A DNA stretch of 5,629 bases from Planctomycetaceae bacterium (GCA_019232645.1 JAFANO010000469.1:1-5629), one strand, 5' to 3'. Shown: positions 1-5,629, counted from the stretch's first letter. The notes: a model not told the origin generated them from the letters alone. Program-made: numbers and translations.

Positions 1-1412
1 AGGTAGGTGGCCAGCTCGCTGCCGGGCTGGACGTCGGTGACGACCACGCCCCCCCGGACGTTGCCCGGCAACCCGAGCCGCTCTGCCTGGTCCTCGTCCA
101 TCGTCGCCAGGAGCAGGCCCAGCCCGGAGGCCGAGCCCGGGGCCAAGGCGGGCTGGTCCGGGCGCCGGAGCCCTCCCCTCGAGCCCGAGTTGCCCCGCAC
201 GTCCGGGGGGATCGCTTGAGCGATGGTTCGGTCGCGATCGCCGACCCTGACGTTCAGGGCGTGGTGCTTGCCCCCGCGCCAGACGACCACCTCGGCCGGC
301 TGGCCGATCGGCGCCATCGAGACCTCGTTGATCAACTGGTTGAGGTCGTGGATCTCCTTGCCCCGGAAGCGGACGATCACGTCGCCGCCGCGCATGCCCC
401 CTTCGAAGGCGGGGGAGCCGGGGCGGACGATGTCGACCCAGGCGCCTCGGGGGAGGCCGAGTCCCAGCGCCTGCGCGTCCTCGGGCCGGAACTCGGGATG
501 GAGGTCGATCCCCAGCGCACCCCGCGCGACCCGGCCGTTGGAGACGAGCTGGTTCATGATCCAGCGCGCCAGGTTGATCGGGATGCTGAAGCCGACTCCC
601 TCGTTGCCGCCGCCGTTGGAGGCGATCGAGTTGTTGATCCCGATGACCTCCCCCTTCATATTTACTAGCGGCCCTCCCGAGTTGCCCGGGTTGATCGCCG
701 CGTCGGTCTGGAGGAAGTCCTGGTTCTCCACGTCTTGGAGCTCGTCGACGTGCCGGCCCCGGGCGCTGATGATCCCCTGGCTGACCGAATGGGTGAGGCC
801 GAAGGGGCTGCCCATGGCCAGGACCCAGGTGCCGACCGCCGCCTCGTCGCTGTCGCCGAGCCGGGCGGCGGGCAGGTCGTCGCGCCCCAGGTTGAGCACC
901 GCGATGTCGGCCTTGACGTCGAACCAGACCCGGTCGGGGTGGAGCGAGCGGCCGTCCTGGAGGAAGATGCTGATCTTCTCGGGCTTGGCCCCCTCGATCA
1001 CATGGTTGTTGGTCAGGACATAGAGGTCGCGCCCGCGGTCGCCCCGCGCGACGACCCCCGAACCGGTCTCTTCATAGTGGCGGATTCGCGGGGGCTCCTC
1101 CCCTCGGCTCGTCTTCTGCGTCACGATGTGCACGACCGCCGGTGAGACTGCCTTCGCGACCAGCTCGAACGTCTGGTTGACGTGCTCGAACTGGGCGTAC
1201 TGCCGCTCCAGTTGCTGATAGAGGGCCTCTTCCTCGCCCCCTCTCGCCTGAGCGTCGCGCGCCCGTGTCGGTACGGAGGAGGCCGTCTCGGGGGCCGTCC
1301 TTCTGGTCGCCTGTGCCGAGACGAACGGGCCTCCGCGATCCAGGGCGACCCCCAAGACGATCCCCACGACGAGCGTCGCGAACAGGGCGAGCGAGGAAGA
1401 ATCGCGCGACAT
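1..1412 (-). CDS. HtrA/DegQ-family serine protease with PDZ domains (C-terminus cut by window edge)
   Basis: This is an envelope (periplasmic) serine endoprotease that degrades or refolds damaged exported proteins. The 470 codons present read without interruption from ATG at 1412-1410. An N-terminal hydrophobic stretch (residues 7-24) ends in a possible signal-peptidase site after VSAQA (about residue 35); it could instead be a membrane anchor. A charged helical segment (58-85) precedes the trypsin-like domain (about 86-290). The catalytic triad is intact: His137 in NNHVI, Asp169 in KADIAVL and Ser245 in GNSGGPL. PDZ1 spans about 297-392 (RGALGIDL ... GGMRGGDVIVRF). A Gly/Pro/Arg-rich linker follows, and PDZ2 begins near 428 and is interrupted at the window edge. 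The two-PDZ layout matches DegP/DegQ rather than single-PDZ DegS. GGAG (1424-1427) lies 11 bases before the ATG. A strong promoter sits about 120 bases upstream, so the gene is probably transcribed on its own. The family is certain; the exact paralogue is not. Confidence 0.96.
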   Translation of the reverse strand, partial: MSRDSSSLALFATLVVGIVLGVALDRGGPFVSAQATRRTAPETASSVPTRARDAQARGGEEEALYQQLERQYAQFEHVNQTFELVAKAVSPAVVHIVTQKTSRGEEPPRIRHYEETGSGVVARGDRGRDLYVLTNNHVIEGAKPEKISIFLQDGRSLHPDRVWFDVKADIAVLNLGRDDLPAARLGDSDEAAVGTWVLAMGSPFGLTHSVSQGIISARGRHVDELQDVENQDFLQTDAAINPGNSGGPLVNMKGEVIGINNSIASNGGGNEGVGFSIPINLARWIMNQLVSNGRVARGALGIDLHPEFRPEDAQALGLGLPRGAWVDIVRPGSPAFEGGMRGGDVIVRFRGKEIHDLNQLINEVSMAPIGQPAEVVVWRGGKHHALNVRVGDRDRTIAQAIPPDVRGNSGSRGGLRRPDQPALAPGSASGLGLLLATMDEDQAERLGLPGNVRGGVVVTDVQPGSELATY

Positions 1413-1423
1413 GATGAGCCAAT

Positions 1424-1427
1424 CTCC
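1424..1427 (-). promoter_or_regulatory. Weak ribosome binding site of the HtrA-family gene
   Basis: On the minus strand GGAG ends 11 bases before the ATG at 1412. The match is short and the spacing long. It still supports this ATG because the signal-like hydrophobic segment starts within a few codons of it and there is no better in-frame start nearby. Confidence 0.45.
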
Positions 1428-1502
1428 ACGCCAACACGGTACAAGACGGGGCCGCACAGGATCAAATGGGCGGAGCGGGGGGTGTGGGTCAGGGCACATG
1501 TC

Positions 1503-1522
1503 CGACCGAAGACCTCCGGTCG
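1503..1522 (-). other. Stable hairpin in the predicted leader of the HtrA-family mRNA
   Basis: On the minus strand, arms CGACCGGA and TTCGGTCG pair over 8 positions (one G-U) around the four-base loop GGTC. A competing outer pairing, GTCCGA (1527-1532) with TCGGAC (1500-1505), shares bases with it, so two alternative folds are possible. The element starts within about ten bases of the predicted transcription start and lies about 90 bases before the ATG. No U-tract follows it, so it is not an intrinsic terminator. A role in mRNA stability or protein binding is inference. Confidence 0.45.
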
Positions 1523-1538
1523 ACGCTCGGACCACCAA

Positions 1539-1568
1539 AATATACTCCCCCCCACGGCGACATGTCAA
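1539..1568 (-). promoter_or_regulatory. Sigma70-type promoter of the HtrA-family gene
   Basis: Read on the minus strand, a perfect -35 box TTGACA (1568-1563) is followed by an 18-base spacer (1562-1545, containing a run of seven G) and a -10 box TATATT (1544-1539; 5 of 6 to consensus). Transcription would start near 1532, leaving a leader of about 120 bases before the ATG at 1412. The position between the upstream gene's terminator and the protease start fits. No sigmaE-like GGAACTT box was seen, so stress control would have to come from another factor. Confidence 0.65.
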
Positions 1569-1658
1569 AAAGGTCTCCGCCCGGATGACACAGCGTGGAA
1601 ATGCCACCCACGGCGAAACCAGGGGCAGGCTTGAGAGAAATCCTGGTCAAACCCCCAA

Positions 1659-1690
1659 TAAGAAGAAAAGGGTCGCCGGAAGACCCGGCG
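1659..1690 (-). terminator. Rho-independent terminator after the DksA-like gene
   Basis: On the minus strand, GGGTC (1686-1682) pairs with GACCC (1674-1670) around a 7-base loop and runs straight into the T-rich tract TTTTCTTCTTATT (1669-1657). An overlapping alternative stem, CGCCGG (1690-1685) with CCGGCG (1679-1674), has a 5-base loop and sits four bases further from the T-tract. The element begins about 50 bases past the stop codon at 1740, in the right place to end the DksA-like transcript before the protease promoter. The T-tract is broken by two C residues, so termination may be partial. Confidence 0.6.
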
Positions 1691-1739
1691 GCCCCCTCGC
1701 ACTTGCCCGTTCGGCTCATCACCTCATGCCGGCCACGCC

Positions 1740-2222
1740 TCAGCGGGATTCGCTCATATCCATCTCGAAGTCGCTGAGGTTGATGTCGGAATCGGCGTCG
1801 TGATCCTCGATCGGCTTGTCGTAGACCTTGGCCCAGCGGTGCTCGTCGGAGCCTGGGCCGAAAGCCTGGCCGTTTCGCTCGTTCTCGCGCTGGCAGTCGA
1901 TGCAACTATTGGTGTATGGCAGCGCGTTCAGGCGGGCCTCGGCGATCTTGCCGCCACAGTACTCACAACGGCCATAGACGCCGTCTTCGATCCGCTGGAG
2001 GGCATGCTCGATCTGACCCAGCTCTCGGCTCTCGATCTCGACGAGCTGCGAGCAGATCTCGTCGTTGGCGGTATCGACGGCGGCATCCACACTATCGCCG
2101 ACGTCGTTCGTCGCGGCGAACTCGCGGAAGCTATCGAGGTCTCCGTTGAGGGCCTTCCGCAACGCATCGCGGCGCGCCACCAAACGGGCGTGAAGTCGGA
2201 GCAGAGCATCTTTGCGGGCCAT
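1740..2222 (-). CDS. DksA/TraR-family C4 zinc-finger RNA polymerase-binding regulator
   Basis: This 160-residue protein is close to the usual DksA length. Such proteins enter the RNA polymerase secondary channel and alter transcription, often together with ppGpp. The N-terminal half (about 1-80) is a predicted helical hairpin. At its tip D43-S-V-D46-A-A48 reproduces the DxxDxA motif of DksA that is needed for activity. The zinc finger has all four cysteines, C86-x2-C89 and C107-x2-C110, with the family's 17-residue spacing (GRCEYCGGKI ... NSCIDC). The C-terminal tail (139-159) is strongly acidic. The ATG at 2222-2220 is chosen because AGGAGG lies 7 bases upstream and the protein then opens directly with the coiled coil; the open frame runs to 2339, but the extra 39 residues look unlike the family. 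An own terminator and a long upstream gap suggest a single-gene unit. Family assignment is firm. Whether it replaces DksA or is a specialised paralogue is unknown. Confidence 0.95.
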   Translation of the reverse strand: MARKDALLRLHARLVARRDALRKALNGDLDSFREFAATNDVGDSVDAAVDTANDEICSQLVEIESRELGQIEHALQRIEDGVYGRCEYCGGKIAEARLNALPYTNSCIDCQRENERNGQAFGPGSDEHRWAKVYDKPIEDHDADSDINLSDFEMDMSESR

Positions 2223-2226
2223 CTTA

Positions 2227-2240
2227 ACACCTCCTGGTGT
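2227..2240 (-). promoter_or_regulatory. Strong Shine-Dalgarno inside a small inverted repeat, DksA-like gene
   Basis: On the minus strand AGGAGGTG (2235-2228) is a near-perfect ribosome binding site, with AGGAGG 7 bases before the ATG. It sits in the 14-base inverted repeat ACACC-AGGA-GGTGT: a five-pair stem whose loop and 3' arm contain the Shine-Dalgarno. The site fixes the start codon. The stem is short and would only modestly hinder ribosome access. Confidence 0.8.
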
Positions 2241-2556
2241 ACGTCGAAGCGGATCAACGGATGCCGAGATCGGACCGACGGACCCGCACTGTCGTTTCGC
2301 CTCATCCCAGCGCCGATACCCGACTCGCGAGCAGACCATCCGGGTCTCAAGATCAAAGAGGATGATGGACCGGGACCAGTTCTCTCGCGGGCCGGGACAT
2401 TGAAGGATACGCCAGCTTCATCGCGTCGGTGACCCTTACCCTGGAGAAATCGTTCGGATTCCAGTCAAGCACATTATGCGCCACGGGCAAGAGAAGCCGC
2501 CCGGTTTCGGACGTTAACAAAAGTATTACGCCACTCGGACACGAAGGTTTGCCGAA

Positions 2557-2565
2557 ATTCTAGCA
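2557..2565 (-). promoter_or_regulatory. Possible extended -10 promoter for the DksA-like gene
   Basis: Minus-strand TGCTAGAAT matches the extended -10 form TGnTATAAT with one mismatch in the hexamer. It is preceded by a run of seven A (2572-2566). No recognisable -35 box sits 16-18 bases upstream. The predicted leader would be over 300 bases. A second weak candidate is TTGACT (2667-2662), 17 bases, CAAAAT (2644-2639). Neither is strong, and the actual promoter could be elsewhere in the gap. Confidence 0.3.
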
Positions 2566-2666
2566 TTTTTTTCGAGCAGACCCGGCCACACGCCCGATCA
2601 AGACAGAAGGTCTCTCGCTCCGGTTCGCCCGAGGACGAATTTTGACAAAACGAGGACCCGTAGTCA

Positions 2667-2676
2667 ATGCATGCAT
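2667..2676. repeat. 10-base perfect palindrome ATGCATGCAT
   Basis: The perfect self-complementary stretch ATGCATGCAT lies about 35 bases after the stop codon of the exported protein gene. It is too short and AT-balanced to act as a terminator stem and has no T-tract. It may be a protein-binding half-site pair or chance; only one copy is seen in the window. Confidence 0.5.
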
Positions 2677-2709
2677 GAATGGAATTTTCGGGAGTGATGG
2701 CCAGCTGGG

Positions 2710-4290
2710 TCAGGGTGCGGAGAGGGGTTCGGACGTGGCCCGAGGGCGGGTATAGTCGGCGACGACCCGGGGGACCGGGACGCCCGGTGTGCGGAGGAAA
2801 TTGACGTACCGGTTCAGGGTCGGCCCGAGATAGATCCACTGCTCGATCAACTGCCCCTGGGACGCCGACCAGACAACTCGGTTCGGCTTGCCCCCCAGCC
2901 GGGCGCGGACTTCCCTTGGAGACCTGTTGCGCAGCGTGACGTCGGCGGGGAGCGTGGAGACCGACGGTTCGCCGGCCATCGCGACGTCGGCGTCGCGCAA
3001 CTGCCGAGGCTCCACCCATTCCTCGTTGACCTTGCGGAATCCCCGGCGGCGAAAGGCGTCGGCCACCGCCTTCGACTGGGGGTCGATCTTCCAGGCGGCG
3101 CGGAGCAGCTCGGTCGCCGTGGCCTGGTCGCCGAGCATCGACTCGTACTGGCCCGCCAGGAGGAGACGGCCCTCGGCGTCGGTCGGGTTCAAGTGGTTCT
3201 GGCGCTGGTCATCGAGCCAGTCCCGGACCAGAGCCCGGGCACGCTCGGGCTGGCCAAGCTTTTCGCGGTAGAGCCGGGCCATCGCCTCGACGTCCGCGCG
3301 TCGCAACGAGCCGAGGTCGCGGGCGGCGGTCGCCAGACCACCGTCCAAGAGTCGTCTGGCAACCAGGGGCCGATCGGGCAGTTGCGCCGAAGCCTGATCG
3401 GCCAGTCGGGGAGCGTCCTGGGGTGCGTCGGCCGTCCGGCGTTCCAGCAAGCGCTGGGTCGCGTCGGCCCAGAGCCGATGGTCGAGCGCGGCGCGGGCCG
3501 CCGCGGACACGGCGAGGTAGCCGGAAGCGGGATCCTGGGCCAAGGGTCCCTCCCAGGCACCCGGGTCCACCTGGACGGGCCGCGCCGCCTGGGGAAAGAA
3601 TGATGCGATTTCGTCCACCAGCGCCCGCAAGTCGTCCGCCGCGCTGGCCTCCGCGAGCCGCGCGCGGAAGGCCGCGTGCGCCAGGGCCGAGGGCTCGGGC
3701 TCGGGAACGTGATGGTCCCGGGCCTTTCGGGCGAGCGCCAGCCAGGCCTTCGCCTTCCGGGAGTCATTCGCGGTGAGCGCGGCCTCGATCCGGATCGCCT
3801 CGCCTTCCAGGGCCCGGGCCCGTTCCAGGAGCTCGTAGTCCTGGAGATCAGCCCCGCGACGCTCGGCCCACCGCGCCCAGGCGTCGCGGTGCTCGAAATC
3901 ACTCGAGGACAGCACCGCGACCTTCTGATTGAGCCGTTCCAAGTCGCTCGGGAAGAACTCGATCGCGGTCACGTCGCAGGCCCCCTGATTCCCTGCACTC
4001 CTCAAGATCCCCTGGATCCGCGCCGCGGTCACGCGCCGAGGCGGATCGCACCGCAGTCGAGGGGGGAGCCGAAAGAGGATGGGGGTCCGCTTGAGGGTGA
4101 TGCGCCCTACTCGATAGTGATAGGACGCGATCCGGTCGTCGACGATCACCTCGAACCCCACCAGGTCGCCGCGTCGCGCCAGCTCCGAGGGCTCGACCGT
4201 GACGGCCGAGGGGGTGGCGGCGACGACCGAGAGGGCGGCGAGGACCAGGATCCCGCCGACGACGAGCGCCGCGGACGGGGCCCGGTTCAT
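2710..4290 (-). CDS. Exported helical/TPR-like protein with BamE-like C-terminal segment, function unknown
   Basis: I do not recognise a named gene. The 526-residue product starts with a signal sequence: hydrophobic residues 8-25, with likely cleavage near VVAA (25) or PSA (29). A beta-rich domain follows (about 33-130, GDLVGFEVIVDD ... TLKRTPILFRLP), possibly OB-like. A long Ala/Arg-rich helical region (about 135-415) ends in a TPR-like helix pair (375-410) and the segment GFRKVNEEWVEP (417-428). Residues 450-515 (SPREVRARLGGKPNRV ... EQWIYLGP ... RYVNFLR) resemble the fold pattern of BamE/SmpA outer-membrane assembly lipoproteins, but there is no lipobox cysteine. The ATG (4290-4288) has GGAGGAG 5 bases upstream and overlaps the preceding stop as ATGA, indicating translational coupling with the membrane protein upstream. 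An envelope scaffold or assembly role is inference; the coding call itself is secure from length, frame and start signals. Confidence 0.9.
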   Translation of the reverse strand: MNRAPSAALVVGGILVLAALSVVAATPSAVTVEPSELARRGDLVGFEVIVDDRIASYHYRVGRITLKRTPILFRLPPRLRCDPPRRVTAARIQGILRSAGNQGACDVTAIEFFPSDLERLNQKVAVLSSSDFEHRDAWARWAERRGADLQDYELLERARALEGEAIRIEAALTANDSRKAKAWLALARKARDHHVPEPEPSALAHAAFRARLAEASAADDLRALVDEIASFFPQAARPVQVDPGAWEGPLAQDPASGYLAVSAAARAALDHRLWADATQRLLERRTADAPQDAPRLADQASAQLPDRPLVARRLLDGGLATAARDLGSLRRADVEAMARLYREKLGQPERARALVRDWLDDQRQNHLNPTDAEGRLLLAGQYESMLGDQATATELLRAAWKIDPQSKAVADAFRRRGFRKVNEEWVEPRQLRDADVAMAGEPSVSTLPADVTLRNRSPREVRARLGGKPNRVVWSASQGQLIEQWIYLGPTLNRYVNFLRTPGVPVPRVVADYTRPRATSEPLSAP

Positions 4291-5521
4291 GGGTTCTCCT
4301 CCGATTGGAGCTCGTCCTCGGACGGCCATTCGAGGACCTCGAGCGCCTTCGTGTGCGTGATCCGGACGCCGCTGTCCGGCTCGAGGCCGAAGAGCCATTC
4401 CTCATTATCCTTGTCGAACCGGAGCGCGTCGAGCGTCGCGCCGAGGAGGAGCTTCTCTCCGAGCTTCGGCGGGGAGGATTCGAAGAGCCGGAACCCTCTC
4501 AGGTCGATCCGCCCGACGCGACGCGGCCGGGGCCCCTCGCCGTCGGGGAAGACGCGGTAGTCGAGATCGTACTGGCCGGCGCCCGAGGCGTCGGGCACCC
4601 GGGTCACGGCGGCCCGGATCAGGATCGCGCGTCCCTTGTAAACCTTGTCGAAGTGCGACGACCACGACTCGGGATCGGGCTTGTCGGCCAGGTCGAGGAT
4701 CGTCTCCAGCCGGTCCGGGACCTGGTTCACGAAGATGGCCGCTTCCTCCGCCCCCCCGCGGATCTCCGCCGAGCCCTCGGAGGCGTCGCCCAGGGCATCG
4801 ACGGCCCGCTCGGCCTCCGAGAGCAGTTGATACGCCAGGTCGAACTTCCCCGCGTCGAGCGCGGCGAGCCCCTGGGTCTTGCCGATCTCGGCGATCCGGG
4901 GCAGCTCCTGGCGCCTCCACCATCGCAGGCGGTACCCGACCGTGGCGAGGACGACGCAGACGACAGCCAGGAAGAGGAGCCGATGCCGTCGGTGCCACGT
5001 CCAAGCGCCGAGTCGGACCCGGAGGGTCTCGACCGGGACGGCGACCGACGGAGCGCCCCTGGGCCGCAACCCCGGGCGTCGGGCCGGGCGAGGTCGAGGA
5101 GGGCCCGCCTCGGGGTGCCCCCTGGCGCGCCCGTCCGGCTTGGCCGGCGCCGGGGTCTCCTCGACTTGCTCCACGTCACGCTCGTACGCCGCTCCCCCAG
5201 GTCCCACCGACGCATGCTCCGAGTCGATCCATCCGATCTCGCCCTCCACCTCGCCGTCACCGGTTTGCCGGGGAGGAAGGGGTCGATCGACGCGACCGGC
5301 TCCTCCTCGGGGCCGACTGTAGGGCCCTCCACGGGGAGAGTGCGGCGCGAAGGCCGCGCGGGAACCGGTCCGCTCAACTCGGGCAAGGGACTGCGCGGGA
5401 GCACGAAGATTCCCTCGCCGCACTTGGGGCAGCGCAACGCCTGATATCCCGCCGTGCGTTCGCCCCTCGGACGATGCCCCTCCATGCAGACGACGCGGAA
5501 AGAGCGGACCTTGGCGGGCAC
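4287..5521 (-). CDS. Membrane-anchored zinc-ribbon protein, apparently frameshifted
   Basis: I know no function for this gene. It reads in two frames. From GTG at 5521 the first frame gives a putative zinc ribbon, with C12-x3-H16 (VCMEGH) and C31-x2-C34 (RCPKCGEG) followed by GIFVLPRSPLPE. Past about 5300 that frame turns into Arg/Ser-rich nonsense. The sensible reading then moves to the -1 frame (GDGEVEGEIGWIDSE onward) and runs to the stop at 4287. Joined, the product is about 411 residues: zinc ribbon 1-45, Pro/Arg-rich linker to about 168, transmembrane helix 181-198 (LLFLAVVCVVLATVGY), a helical segment 205-245, and a beta-rich, possibly OB-like domain 290-388 (YKGRAILIRAAV ... GLEPDSGVRI). 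GTG is preferred because the ribbon then starts at once; TTG at 5572 is an alternative. The shift may be a true mutation, a sequencing error in a C run, or recoding. If real, the protein loses its ribbon or is not made. Confidence 0.82.
4296..4302 (-). promoter_or_regulatory. Ribosome binding site and ATGA overlap of the exported protein gene
   Basis: Minus-strand GGAGGAG ends 5 bases before the ATG at 4290 and lies inside the last codons of the upstream gene. The start codon and the upstream stop share ATGA (4290-4287). This places the start at 4290 rather than at earlier in-frame codons and argues for coupled translation of the pair. Confidence 0.8.
4929..4982 (-). other. Single transmembrane helix of the zinc-ribbon protein
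   Basis: About 18 uninterrupted hydrophobic residues (LLFLAVVCVVLATVGYR region) are flanked by WHRRHR before and RLRWWRR after. The basic clusters on both sides make orientation uncertain. An N-terminal zinc ribbon suggests N-in with the C-terminal domain outside, which would place that domain in the same compartment as the exported partner encoded downstream. Confidence 0.75.
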
Positions 5522-5629
5522 GGCCGGAGTGACCCCTTGCAGCAGGTTCCATGCGCAATCAAAGATGTTCAATGAGATCGACCTTCGCGACAGGTAGCCA
5601 ACGCCGACTCTCGAACAGGACAGATGTCA
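5522..5629. other. Region upstream of the zinc-ribbon gene; no clear promoter
   Basis: These 108 bases hold the possible 5' end of the zinc-ribbon gene. The reading frame stays open up to TGA at 5629-5627, with an alternative TTG start at 5572 preceded by GAAGG nine bases away, and an AAGGGG 11 bases before GTG 5521. I could not find a -35/-10 pair of useful quality. The promoter may lie beyond the window. Confidence 0.4.

Larger units (their letters stand above)
2223..2709. other. 487-base intergenic region of lower GC without a convincing gene
   Basis: Between the stop of the exported helical protein and the start of the DksA-like gene the composition drops visibly toward AT, especially 2500-2700. 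I see no protein-coding frame with a ribosome site and no tRNA-like fold. It contains weak promoter candidates on the minus strand, a 10-base palindrome at 2667-2676, a TTGAC/GTCAA inverted repeat (2642-2646 with 2663-2667) and the Shine-Dalgarno of the DksA-like gene. No clear intrinsic terminator follows the upstream gene, so part of the DksA-like mRNA could come from read-through. Confidence 0.7.

Noticed and set aside
657..672. Short AT-rich patch (codons CTA GTA AAT) just after the active-site serine motif of the protease
   Set aside because: The frame and protein motif are intact, so it is only a local run of rare codons and not evidence for insertion or a regulatory site.
2353..2421. 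Possible 22-residue upstream ORF in the DksA-like leader
   Set aside because: The nearest purine-rich stretch is about 13 bases before the ATG and the peptide shows no feature; not enough to call a leader peptide.
1800..2432. Plus-strand open frame of about 210 residues opposite the DksA-like gene, with hydrophobic-looking N-terminus
   Set aside because: It is the complement of the DksA coiled coil and zinc finger; the hydrophobic pattern comes from codon complementarity. The minus-strand reading has full family motifs and a strong ribosome site.
2484..2508. CGGGC/GCCCG inverted repeat with a 10-base loop in the gap, considered as a terminator
   Set aside because: There is no T-tract on the minus strand, and on the plus strand the following bases are not a T-run; the stem is only five pairs.
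2474..2566. Possible 30-residue minus-strand ORF (MLEFRQTF...) in the gap
   Set aside because: There is no Shine-Dalgarno before the ATG (a run of A instead) and no recognisable motif. The frame is also open far upstream into the neighbouring gene, which suggests chance.
2642..2647. Plus-strand TTGACA considered as a -35 box
   Set aside because: There is no acceptable -10 hexamer 16-18 bases downstream and no plus-strand gene to serve.
3676..4560. Long plus-strand open frame (about 294 residues) opposite the exported protein gene
   Set aside because: It is a high-GC antisense shadow: Arg/Gly/Pro/Asp-rich, without recognisable domains, spanning the junction of two well-supported minus-strand genes.
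4287..5558. Single-frame reading of the zinc-ribbon gene from TTG near 5558 (423 residues)
   Set aside because: Its first hundred or so residues are the shifted-frame shadow of the zinc ribbon (for example ALPQVRRGN is the off-frame image of ALRCPKCGEG). I prefer the two-frame interpretation.

Overview
The window is GC-rich bacterial DNA with strong third-position GC bias. All four recognisable genes lie on the minus strand, so it reads from high to low coordinates. Gene content points to a planctomycete, most likely of the Isosphaeraceae type. The best clue is a short N-terminal zinc-ribbon module (C-x3-H ... C-x2-C followed by GEGIFVLPRSPLPE) joined by a Pro/Arg-rich linker to a transmembrane segment, an architecture I associate with that group. 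The lineage call is inference from the sequence only.

Layout in transcription order. (1) 5521-4287 is a membrane-anchored zinc-ribbon protein. Its N-terminal and C-terminal parts lie in two different frames, with an apparent one-base frameshift near 5255-5300. (2) 4290-2710 is an exported 526-residue protein with a beta-rich N-terminal domain, a long helical/TPR-like middle and a BamE/SmpA-like C-terminal segment. Its ATG overlaps the stop codon of gene 1 (ATGA), so the two genes form a translationally coupled pair. (3) 2709-2223 is a 487-base gap of visibly lower GC with no convincing gene. It presumably carries the leader and promoter of the next gene. (4) 2222-1740 is a 160-residue DksA/TraR-family regulator with an intact C4 zinc finger and the DxxDxA coiled-coil-tip motif. 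A likely intrinsic terminator follows it at 1690-1659. (5) 1739-1413 holds that terminator, a near-consensus sigma70-type promoter (TTGACA-18-TATATT) and a leader with a stable hairpin. (6) 1412 to the window edge is an HtrA/DegQ-type envelope serine protease with the complete His/Asp/Ser triad and PDZ1. It is cut inside PDZ2 by the window end.

The window therefore has three transcription units in tandem: an uncharacterised two-gene envelope unit, a stringent-response-type RNA polymerase regulator, and a periplasmic quality-control protease. The envelope unit is the least understood part. Both products are predicted to act at or beyond the cytoplasmic membrane and neither has a function I can name. 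The co-location of envelope proteins, a DksA-like factor and HtrA fits a stress or envelope theme, but the separate promoter and terminator argue against one operon. I found no RNA genes, CRISPR arrays, insertion sequences or phage genes.
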